From Humibacillus xanthopallidus (lineage in GTDB: Bacteria > Actinomycetota > Actinomycetes > Actinomycetales > Dermatophilaceae): 64,000 nucleotides of DNA. A program made the position numbers and the translations under genes. The stretch spans positions 744,001 through 808,000 of the forward strand of contig NZ_VFQF01000001.1 in the NCBI RefSeq assembly GCF_006717145.1, read 5' to 3'. Shown piece by piece: positions 57,351 through 64,000 of the stretch (the first letter of the stretch is position 1; each line of letters starts with the position of its first letter). The notes below the pieces were generated by a model, which worked only from the letters and a program-made list of their open reading frames with translations, made no database searches and had not been told where the DNA came from.

Positions 57351-59216
57351 GTGGCCCTGCTGGAGACCATCACGAGCCCTGCGGCGCTCAAGGCGCTCCC
57401 CGAGGACCAGCTGGCACCTCTGGCCGAGGAGATCCGCCAGTTCCTCGTCACCGAGGTCTCCAAGACCGGTGGCCACCTCGGGCCTAACCTCGGCGTCGTG
57501 GAGCTGACCATCGCGCTCCACCGCGTCTTCAACTCCCCGACCGACACGATCGTCTTCGACACCGGCCACCAGGCCTACGTCCACAAGCTGCTCACCGGGC
57601 GGCACGACTTCAGCCAGCTGAAGAAGCGCGGCGGCCTCTCCGGCTACCCCAGCCGCGCCGAGTCGGAGCACGACGTCGTCGAGAACTCGCACGCCTCGAC
57701 GGCCCTCTCGTGGGCCGACGGCATCGCGAAGGGCCGCCGCCTGCGTGGCGAGACCGGTCGCCACACCATCGCGGTCATCGGCGACGGAGCCCTCACCGGC
57801 GGCATGGCGTGGGAGGCGATCAACAACATCGCCGTCGACAAGGACCTGCCGCTCGTCATCGTCGTCAACGACAACGAGCGCTCCTACGCCCCGACGATCG
57901 GCGGCCTCGCCGACCACCTCGCCACGCTGCGCACGACCCGCGGCTACGAGCGCTTCCTCGACTGGGGCAAGCGCTCGCTCGCGAAGACCCCCGTCGTCGG
58001 CGGCGCGATGTTCGAGACGCTGCACGGCGTCAAGAAGGGGATCAAGGACATCGTCGCCCCGCAGGGCATGTTCGAGGACCTCGGCCTGAAGTACATCGGG
58101 CCCGTCGACGGCCACGACGAGCCTGCCGTCGAGCGGGCGCTCGCCAAGGCGCGCGACTTCGGCGCACCGGTCATCGTGCACGTCATCACGCAGAAGGGCC
58201 GCGGCTACCAGCCCGCCATCGACGACGCCGCCGACCAGTTCCACGGCGTCGGCAAGTTCAACCCCGAGACCGGCCTGCCCTTCGAGGTGGCCGGGCGCAT
58301 CTGGACCGACGAGTTCAACGAGGAGATGGTGGCGATCGGGGCCGAGCGGCCTGACGTCGTCGCCATCACCGCGGCCATGCTCATCCCTGTCGGGCTCGAC
58401 GGGTTCGCCGCCGCCTACCCCGACCGGGTCTTCGACGTCGGCATCGCGGAGCAGCACGCCGTGACGATGGCCTCAGGCCTCGCGTATGCCGGCCTGCACC
58501 CCGTCGTCGCCGTCTACGCGACCTTCCTCAACCGCGCGTTCGACCAGGTGCTCATGGACTGCGCCCTGCACCGGGCCGGCGTGACCTTCGTGCTCGACCG
58601 GGCCGGTGTCACCGGAAGTGACGGCGCCTCGCACAACGGCATGTGGGACATGACGCTCACCTCGATCGTGCCGGGCCTGCGCCTCGCTGCGCCCCGCGAC
58701 GGCGACCAGGTCAAGAAGCAGCTGCGCGAGGCCCTCGACGTCTCCGACGGCCCGACCGTGCTGCGCTTCCCCAAGGGCGACGTCGCCGACCCGCTCCTCG
58801 CCGTGCGCTCGGCCGGGGACGTCGACGTCCTCTTCGAGAATGCCGGTGAGGACGTCGACCTGCTCGTCGTCGGGGTCGGAGCCTTCGCCGGCCTCGCGAC
58901 CGAGACGGGGGAGAAGATCGCCGCCCACGGCCGCACCGTCCGGGTCGTCGACCCGCGCTGGGTCCTGCCGGTGAGCGACGACGTCGTCGCGCTCGCCCGC
59001 CAGGCACGCGTCGTCGCCGTGATCGAGGACAACCTCGTGAGCGGCGGTGTCGGCTCGGCGGTGACCCGCGCCCTCCGCGAGGCCGAGATCGACGTGCCGG
59101 TGCACACCTACGGCATCCCGAAGCGCTTCCTCGAGCACGCGTCGCGGGGCCAGATCCTCGAGGACCTCGGGCTCACCGCCGACCAGCTCGTCGCCGAGCT
59201 CGAGCCGCGTCTCTGA
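57351..59216 (+). CDS. dxs: 1-deoxy-D-xylulose-5-phosphate synthase
   Basis: First enzyme of the MEP isoprenoid pathway; condenses pyruvate and glyceraldehyde-3-phosphate with thiamine diphosphate. 621 aa. Signatures: [18 protein letters not shown] (catalytic His region), TPP/Mg motif [16 protein letters not shown], and the transketolase part [18 protein letters not shown]. The product supplies polyprenyl synthases such as IdsA at 2818. Rv2682c occupies the equivalent place. GTG 57351. Confidence 0.95.
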   Translation: MALLETITSPAALKALPEDQLAPLAEEIRQFLVTEVSKTGGHLGPNLGVVELTIALHRVFNSPTDTIVFDTGHQAYVHKLLTGRHDFSQLKKRGGLSGYPSRAESEHDVVENSHASTALSWADGIAKGRRLRGETGRHTIAVIGDGALTGGMAWEAINNIAVDKDLPLVIVVNDNERSYAPTIGGLADHLATLRTTRGYERFLDWGKRSLAKTPVVGGAMFETLHGVKKGIKDIVAPQGMFEDLGLKYIGPVDGHDEPAVERALAKARDFGAPVIVHVITQKGRGYQPAIDDAADQFHGVGKFNPETGLPFEVAGRIWTDEFNEEMVAIGAERPDVVAITAAMLIPVGLDGFAAAYPDRVFDVGIAEQHAVTMASGLAYAGLHPVVAVYATFLNRAFDQVLMDCALHRAGVTFVLDRAGVTGSDGASHNGMWDMTLTSIVPGLRLAAPRDGDQVKKQLREALDVSDGPTVLRFPKGDVADPLLAVRSAGDVDVLFENAGEDVDLLVVGVGAFAGLATETGEKIAAHGRTVRVVDPRWVLPVSDDVVALARQARVVAVIEDNLVSGGVGSAVTRALREAEIDVPVHTYGIPKRFLEHASRGQILEDLGLTADQLVAELEPRL

Positions 59217-59271
59217 CGCGCAGCTGGCGGCGCCGCTGACCGCGAGGCTGGGCCGCATCAAAGCCCGCGCC

Positions 59272-59277
59272 TAGACT
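59272..59277 (+). promoter_or_regulatory. -10 box TAGACT of a leaderless promoter
   Basis: TAGACT ends 7 nt before ATG 59285, with no ribosome site between. Confidence 0.5.
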
Positions 59278-59284
59278 CGGGGCC

Positions 59285-59602
59285 ATGCAGCTTCGAGACG
59301 CCGACGACGTGACGACCGCGCCCATCGCAGCCCTCGGCCTCGTCGGCGGCTACGTCGTCGCCCGCGAGAGCGGCGTCCGCCCGCTCGGCGGGGTCGTGCT
59401 CGGGGCCGCGGGCCTCTACGCCGGACGCACGTGGCTCGCCAAGGCCGGGGGAGGCGGCGCAGCCGGTCTGGCCGCGGTCTACCTCGGCGGCTTCGCCGCG
59501 TCGCACGTCCTGGCGAAGAAGATCGGCGCCTGGCCTGCGGTCCTCACCGTTGCGGCCGTGAGCGCTGCGGCCTCCTGGGCCGTCGCCGACCGCAGGAGCT
59601 GA
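59285..59602 (+). CDS. Small membrane protein
   Basis: 105 aa with several short hydrophobic, glycine-rich segments (PIAALGLVGGYVVA, LGGVVLGAAGLYAG, GGAAGLAAVYLGGFAAS, VLTVAAVSAAASWAVA). Likely integral membrane. Function unknown. Convergent with the sigma factor gene, ending 5 bp before its stop. Confidence 0.7.
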   Translation: MQLRDADDVTTAPIAALGLVGGYVVARESGVRPLGGVVLGAAGLYAGRTWLAKAGGGGAAGLAAVYLGGFAASHVLAKKIGAWPAVLTVAAVSAAASWAVADRRS

Positions 59603-59607
59603 CAGCC

Positions 59608-60579
59608 TCAGCTGCCGGGGCGGGAGCCACCCAGCCGACGGATGAGGGCATTGGCGTCGCCGACCGGGCCGAGGTGGACGAGCTTGTCGGGGTTGACGAC
59701 CGCGCGGACGGCCGCGACCTGACCATCGCGGATGTCCAGGGCCCAGACGGCGAGCAGCCGGTCCTCGACGAGGAACATCGCGCCCGGGTCTCCGTTGACC
59801 TCGGCGAGCCGGATCTCCATCTCGGGCAGGCGGCGCAGGACCCGCAGCCAGTTGGTGAGGGTGTGCGCGACGCGGCTCCGGCCACGCTGCGAGCGTGCGA
59901 GCGAGGGCGCCTTGCCGCCGCCGTCGCCAACCAGCTCCACGTCGTGGGCGAGGAGCGACTCGAGACCGGCGAGGTCGCCCGCGCGTGCTGCGGCGAAGAA
60001 GCGGCTCGCCAGGTCGCCGTGCTGCGCTTGAGTCGTCGTGAAGCGCGGCCGACGCTCCTCGACGCGGCGTCGCGCGCGCACGGCGAGCTGGCGCACGTTC
60101 GCCTCGCCCTTGCCGACGATCGTCGCGACCTCGCCGTAGCCGTAGCCGAACACGTCGTGGAGGAGCAGGACTGCCCGCTGCTCCGGTGACAGGCTCTCGA
60201 GCAGGACGAGCAGCGCCATCGACAGCGAGTCGGCGGTCTCCGTCTGCTGCGCCGGGTCCTCGACCGCGCCGTGGCCGTCGGTGAGGATCGGCTCCGGCAG
60301 CCAGTCCCCGACGTAGCGCTCTCGACGCACGCGCGCCGACCGCAGCTCGTCCATCGCGAGTCGGGTGGTGACGGTGGCCGTGAACGCCCGCGGGGAGGCG
60401 ATCTGCTCGCCCGCCTCGAGAGAGCGGTGCACCCGCAGCAGCGCCTCCTGGACGACGTCCTCGGCCTCGGTGACGCTCCCGAGCATGCGGTAGGCGATGC
60501 CGAAGGCCACCGGCCGCAGATCCGCCAGCAGCCGCTCCCGGTCGGGAGCCGTTGCGGGCGAGCCGTTCTCGTCGGTCAC
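59608..60579 (-). CDS. sigJ: ECF41/SigJ-type sigma factor with SnoaL-like C-terminal domain
   Basis: 323 aa. Region 2 (AFGIAYRMLGSVTEAEDVVQE ...), region 4 (LSPEQRAVLLLHDVFGYGYGEVA) and a C-terminal SnoaL-like extension (about 190-310) ending with NPDKLVHLG, the conserved NPDKL motif of ECF41 factors. In this group the extension acts in place of an anti-sigma factor. Overlaps the epimerase stop (GTGA). ECF41 genes usually lie next to a carboxymuconolactone decarboxylase, oxidoreductase or epimerase gene, as here. Confidence 0.9.
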   Translation of the reverse strand: MTDENGSPATAPDRERLLADLRPVAFGIAYRMLGSVTEAEDVVQEALLRVHRSLEAGEQIASPRAFTATVTTRLAMDELRSARVRRERYVGDWLPEPILTDGHGAVEDPAQQTETADSLSMALLVLLESLSPEQRAVLLLHDVFGYGYGEVATIVGKGEANVRQLAVRARRRVEERRPRFTTTQAQHGDLASRFFAAARAGDLAGLESLLAHDVELVGDGGGKAPSLARSQRGRSRVAHTLTNWLRVLRRLPEMEIRLAEVNGDPGAMFLVEDRLLAVWALDIRDGQVAAVRAVVNPDKLVHLGPVGDANALIRRLGGSRPGS

Positions 60580-61541
60580 GCCGCCGCACCGCCCCCGGCG
60601 GGCACCTGGGCCCCGAGCTCGCGGAAGCCGTCACGCCACGTCGCGTGCGCCGGGGTCCAGCCCAGCTCGCGCCTCGCCCTGGCGTTGGAGGCACCGCGCA
60701 GCTCGGTCATCATCACGGTGCCAGTCTCGCCCGCCAGGAGTCTGCCGACCAGCCGGGGAACGCGCATCGGAGCCTTGGCGCCGAGCGCGTCGGCGAGCAC
60801 CGGCAGCCACGTCGCAACGCTGGCCGGCTCGTCGTCGACGACGTTGTAGACGCCCGGGGCGCCGCGCTCGACGGCGGCAACCGTCGCCTCCGCCGCGTCG
60901 GCGATGTGGACGAAGGACCACACTCCGCCACCGTCCCCGACCACCGGGAACTTCCGCTGTCGGACAGCCTCGGCCTGCTCGCCGTCGGGGCCGAGCGAGG
61001 TGTGCGGGCCGTAGAAGCCGCCGTACCTCAGCACGAGACCCTGCGTCCACGCTGCGGCGAGCACACCGTCCTCGACGTGCCGGATGGCGCCGACGGTCTG
61101 CTCCATCCCGGGGGGCGGTGCGGTGCCGAAGGGGTCGTCCTCGGTCTTGACCGCACCACCGACCCGGTCGTAGCCGGCGAAGAAGCTCTGGGCGACGAAC
61201 CGCCCCACGCCGACGGCCCGCGCGGCCGAGAGGAGGTGGTCGGTGCCCTCGGTCCGCAGGCGGTTGGTCTGGGCGAAGGCCCGGTCGAAGTGCCTCATGT
61301 CCATCGGCCCGATGGCGGTGAGCTGGTGCACGACCACCTCCGGACGCGACTCGGCGACCGCCCTCGCCACCTGCTCGGGGTCGAGAGCGTCAGCCACCAC
61401 GGGCACCGCTCCCAGCGCCTGCACCAGCGCCTGCTTCGACTCGCTGCGCGTCATCCCGTGCACCTCGTGCCCCGCGGCCACGAGGCGCGGCAGCAGCTGC
61501 CTCCCCATGGCACCCGTCGCTCCTGCCACCAGAACCCTCAT
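60576..61541 (-). CDS. NAD-dependent epimerase/dehydratase family protein
   Basis: 321 aa SDR fold: MRVLVAGATGAMGRQLLPRL (Rossmann GxxGxxG), then VVVHQLTAIGP. The typical YxxxK pair is not obvious. It is the COE-type partner of the ECF41 sigma gene downstream (4-bp overlap). AAGGAG at 61553-61548 sits 6 nt before ATG 61541, favoured over 61544. Substrate unknown. Confidence 0.82.
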   Translation of the reverse strand: MRVLVAGATGAMGRQLLPRLVAAGHEVHGMTRSESKQALVQALGAVPVVADALDPEQVARAVAESRPEVVVHQLTAIGPMDMRHFDRAFAQTNRLRTEGTDHLLSAARAVGVGRFVAQSFFAGYDRVGGAVKTEDDPFGTAPPPGMEQTVGAIRHVEDGVLAAAWTQGLVLRYGGFYGPHTSLGPDGEQAEAVRQRKFPVVGDGGGVWSFVHIADAAEATVAAVERGAPGVYNVVDDEPASVATWLPVLADALGAKAPMRVPRLVGRLLAGETGTVMMTELRGASNARARRELGWTPAHATWRDGFRELGAQVPAGGGAAA

Positions 61542-61580
61542 CATGCGCTCCTTCACTCGATGTCTGCGTATGCCCTTTCA

Positions 61581-61607
61581 GACGAGACAGCGGCCGCTCC
61601 TGTGACA
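61581..61607 (-). promoter_or_regulatory. ECF41-type promoter of the epimerase-sigJ operon
   Basis: On the minus strand TGTCACA (61607-61601), 16 nt, then CGTC (61584-61581), matching the TGTCACA/CGTC promoter described for ECF41 sigma factors. It lies 40 bp before the start codon, so autoregulation is likely. Confidence 0.8.
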
Positions 61608-61789
61608 CCTCGGTGCGAGAAGGTCAGCGGCCGCCGGGGTGGCGGCGAGCCACATGCAGGGCCTGCCTTTGTGGTTCCGGCTCCCACGACGGTCCTTTCG
61701 AGGCTGAACTACTTTCGCCGAAACGGTTGGGCGTCAACGAATCTCGTTGCAGCAAAGGCGCGAGCGCCCGCCAGAGGTGGAGGACACCG

Positions 61790-63007
61790 GTGTCCAAGCG
61801 ATGGAGCCTTGCGCTCGCGAGCGCACTGATCACCCTGTCGGTCGCGGCGTGTGGTTCGCCCGGCCAGCCCGGCGCCCCCGCGGGCGAGGGCACGGCCGCA
61901 GCATCCGGCGGGGCGTCCGGCGGACCGCTCAAGGTCGGCCTCGTCTACTCGAAGTCCGGACCGCTCGCGACCTACGGCGCGCAGTACCGCCAGGGCCTGA
62001 CGGCCGGCATCGACTACGCGACCAAGGGCACGGGTGCGGTGGGCGGACGCACCATCACGATCACCGAGGCGGACGACGCCGGTGACCCCGCCAAGGCCGT
62101 CGCCTCGGCGACCGACCTCATCGGTCAGGGCAACACGATCATCGCCGGCTCCACGTCGTCCGGCGTGGCGCTGCAGGTCGCACCCCTCGCCAAGGACAAC
62201 AAGGTCCTCTTCATCTCGGGGCCGGCCGCCGCCGACGCCGTCACCGGCGCGAACAAGTACACCTTCCGCTCCGGTCGCCAGACCTACCAGGACGTCGCGA
62301 CCGCTGGCTCGATGCTCGGCGACGTCAAGGGCAAGAAGGTCACCGTCCTCGCGCAGGACAGCGCGTTCGGCAAGGCCAACGTGGCGGCCGTCACCGCGGT
62401 GCTCGGCGCCAAGGGTGCGACCGTCGACTCCGTCGAGGTGCCTGCAGCCGCAACCGATCTCACGCCCTTCGCGACGAAGGTCAAGACCGCCGCACCTGAC
62501 CTGCTCTTCGTCGCCTGGGCTGGTGCCAACGCCACCGCGATGTGGACGACGCTGGGGCAGCAGGGTGTCTTCGACCAGACGAAGGTCGTCACCGGCCTCG
62601 ACATCAAGCCCACGCACGCGCTCTTCGGCGAGGTCGGCACGAAGATCAACTTCCTGTCGCACTTCTTCGAGGGGGCGACCGACAACTCCGCCTACCAGGC
62701 GCTGGACAAGGGCCTCAAGGCCCAGGGCTCGACCGTCGACCTCTTCACCAACGACGGCTTCGTCGCGGGCCAGATGATCGTGCATGCCCTCGAGGCCGGC
62801 GGCGACGTCGACTCCATGGTCTCCGCGCTCGAGGGCTGGAGCTTCGAGGGACCGAAGGGTCAGCTGACGATCCGGCCCGAGGACCACGCCCTCCTGCAGC
62901 CGATGTTCACCGCCTCGCTCAAGAAGGACGGCAGCAACGTCGTGCCGCAGCTCGTCGACACGCTCTCGCCCGAGGCCGTGGCTCCTCCGGTCAGCCCCTT
63001 CAAGTGA
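61790..63007 (+). CDS. Branched-chain amino-acid-type ABC substrate-binding lipoprotein
   Basis: 405 aa. Lipobox LSVAAC after a signal peptide, then a Leu/Ile/Val-binding fold: LKVGLVYSKSGPLATYGAQY, TITITEADDAGDPAKAV, AGSTSSGVALQVAPLAKDN. Exported and tethered to the outer face of the membrane. Ligand not determinable. GTG 61790 follows GGTGGAGG. ATPase genes follow; permeases should lie beyond the window. Confidence 0.9.
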   Translation: MSKRWSLALASALITLSVAACGSPGQPGAPAGEGTAAASGGASGGPLKVGLVYSKSGPLATYGAQYRQGLTAGIDYATKGTGAVGGRTITITEADDAGDPAKAVASATDLIGQGNTIIAGSTSSGVALQVAPLAKDNKVLFISGPAAADAVTGANKYTFRSGRQTYQDVATAGSMLGDVKGKKVTVLAQDSAFGKANVAAVTAVLGAKGATVDSVEVPAAATDLTPFATKVKTAAPDLLFVAWAGANATAMWTTLGQQGVFDQTKVVTGLDIKPTHALFGEVGTKINFLSHFFEGATDNSAYQALDKGLKAQGSTVDLFTNDGFVAGQMIVHALEAGGDVDSMVSALEGWSFEGPKGQLTIRPEDHALLQPMFTASLKKDGSNVVPQLVDTLSPEAVAPPVSPFK

Positions 63008-63023
63008 CCGGCGGCGACACGAC

Positions 63024-63758
63024 GTGATCACCGCAACCGGTGTCGGCTGGAAGGTCGGCGGCGCCCAGATCCTGCACGACGTCACACTGACCGTCGGCAC
63101 CGGTGAGCTGCTCGGCATCATCGGCCCGAACGGCGCCGGCAAGTCCTCGCTCGTCAACATCCTCAGCGGGGTGACGCGACCCACCTCGGGGCGAATCACT
63201 CTGCAGGACAGAGACGTCACGAGATCGAGCGCGACGGCGCGGGCGCGCATGGGTCTCGCCCGCTCGTTCCAGACCTCGGCGCTCTTCGACGGCCTCACGG
63301 CCGGTGAGAACGTGAGGCTCGCCGTCCAGGCCGCCGGGCCGGCCCCGTTCAGCCCGTTCCGGGCTGCAGGGTCGGCCTCCGGCCGGCAGGTCGACGACCT
63401 GCTCGACCGGGTCCGTATGCCGGGTCGCGGAGCCACGATCGCCCGAGACCTCTCGCATGGCGACCGTCGCAAGCTCGAGCTCGCGATGGCGCTCGCGTCC
63501 GCGCCCTCGACGCTCCTGCTCGACGAACCGATGGCCGGGGTGTCTGCGGAGGACGTCGACGGACTGTCGGAGATCATCGGCGAGGTGCGCGACTCCGGCG
63601 TGGCCGTCGCGATGGTGGAGCACCACATGCACGTTGTGCTCGGGCTGGCCGACCGCGTTGCCGTCCTCCACCACGGTGAGCTGCTCGCGGTCGGCGCCCC
63701 GGCCGAGGTCACCTCCGACGAGCGCGTCCAGCACGCCTACCTGGGAGAAGCACTGTGA
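63024..63758 (+). CDS. livG: ABC transporter ATP-binding protein (LivG type)
   Basis: 244 aa. Walker A IGPNGAGKSSLVNILSG, ABC signature-like DLSHGDRRKLELAMAL (LSHGD in place of LSGGQ, as in LivG), Walker B LLLDEPMAGVSAEDV, H-loop region AMVEHHMHVVLGLAD. Energises the importer with the second ATPase. Starts 16 bp after the binding protein. Confidence 0.92.
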   Translation: MITATGVGWKVGGAQILHDVTLTVGTGELLGIIGPNGAGKSSLVNILSGVTRPTSGRITLQDRDVTRSSATARARMGLARSFQTSALFDGLTAGENVRLAVQAAGPAPFSPFRAAGSASGRQVDDLLDRVRMPGRGATIARDLSHGDRRKLELAMALASAPSTLLLDEPMAGVSAEDVDGLSEIIGEVRDSGVAVAMVEHHMHVVLGLADRVAVLHHGELLAVGAPAEVTSDERVQHAYLGEAL

Positions 63759-64000
63759 ACGACAACCGGCCCGCGCCGGCCGTCCTTTCCGTCACCGACC
63801 TCCACGTGCACTACGGCGGTTCCCACATCCTCCAGGGAGTCACTTTCGACGTGCCCGCCACGGGGGTCACCGCCCTGCTCGGTCGCAACGGTGTCGGCAA
63901 GACGACGACCCTCAAGGCGATCATCGGTCTCGCCCCCCGCTCTGGTCGAATCACATTGCGGGGCAACGAGATCCAAACGCAGCGCACCTCACGCATCGTC
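63755..64000 (+). CDS. livF: ABC transporter ATP-binding protein (LivF type), cut by window edge
   Basis: First 82 residues. SVTDLHVHYGGSHILQGVTF and Walker A LLGRNGVGKTTTLKAIIGL, typical of LivF. Overlaps the livG stop by 4 bp (GTGA). 3' end outside window. Confidence 0.9.
   Translation, partial: MNDNRPAPAVLSVTDLHVHYGGSHILQGVTFDVPATGVTALLGRNGVGKTTTLKAIIGLAPRSGRITLRGNEIQTQRTSRIV

Noticed and set aside
61608-61789. Riboswitch upstream of the ABC transporter genes.
   Set aside because: The leader is A+T-richer than average but shows no stable nested stems or motif I recognise.

Overview
The window is chromosomal DNA from a very G+C-rich actinobacterium. Gene families and order point to Micrococcales, perhaps near Intrasporangiaceae; that placement is inference, since no rRNA gene is present. 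GTG starts, 4-bp start/stop overlaps and weak -35 boxes with TAGnnT-type -10 boxes fit. I see no tRNA, rRNA, insertion sequence, integrase, prophage or CRISPR array. Two blocks match Mycobacterium tuberculosis gene neighbourhoods: 0-5 kb (pknL, Rv2175c, idsA2, metF) and 37.5-59 kb (suhB, DUF4193, dut, DUF3710, OB-fold, DUF3159, ceoC/ceoB, APC transporter, RNA methyltransferase, dxs). || Layout. 0-6.5 kb: a PknL-type kinase downstream of a LysM transglycosylase, its likely DNA-binding substrate, a polyprenyl synthase, MetF, a secreted PepSY protein and a DUF4126 membrane protein. 6.9-14.4 kb: a DNA-damage block. A promoter with a perfect mycobacterial-type SOS box drives DUF6504, a HEPN-like protein and the error-prone polymerase DnaE2; a methyltransferase and DinB follow. 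14.4-28.1 kb: topoisomerase IV, with parE (+) and parC (-) flanking a six-gene MoxR/DUF58/VWA/TPR operon. 28.1-38.5 kb: nitroreductase, a GNAT/acyl-CoA synthetase fusion, DUF5998, a phosphodiesterase-like protein, thymidine kinase, the division protein SepH, a TRIC channel, coproporphyrin ferrochelatase and an inositol monophosphatase. 39-48 kb: dut, DUF3710, OB-fold, DUF3159, two TrkA/RCK proteins divergent from an APC transporter, then an RNA methyltransferase and a GT87 enzyme. 48-56 kb: a DUF222-HNH gene with a second SOS box at its start codon, aconitase behind a 26-bp perfect palindrome, and two C39-like peptidase paralogues, one Tat-exported and one without a signal. 56-64 kb: VOC protein, dxs, an epimerase-ECF41 sigma operon with its own ECF41-type promoter, and the first three genes of a branched-chain amino-acid-type ABC transporter, the last cut by the window edge. 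|| Signals outside genes. The 8-mer GTATGCCG/CGGCATAC occurs at least 30 times, about fourteen times the composition expectation, in genes and gaps on both strands. Two LexA-type boxes join the dnaE2 operon and the HNH gene in one predicted regulon. Several genes begin 7-8 nt after a TAGGGT/TAGACT/TACAGT box and are probably leaderless. Short tandem repeats sit in dnaE2, the sucrase/ferredoxin-like gene, the HNH gene and three intergenic sites. The least-described arrangement is the DUF6504-HEPN-DnaE2 operon, which has the SOS control of the mycobacterial mutasome but no ImuA'/ImuB gene beside it.
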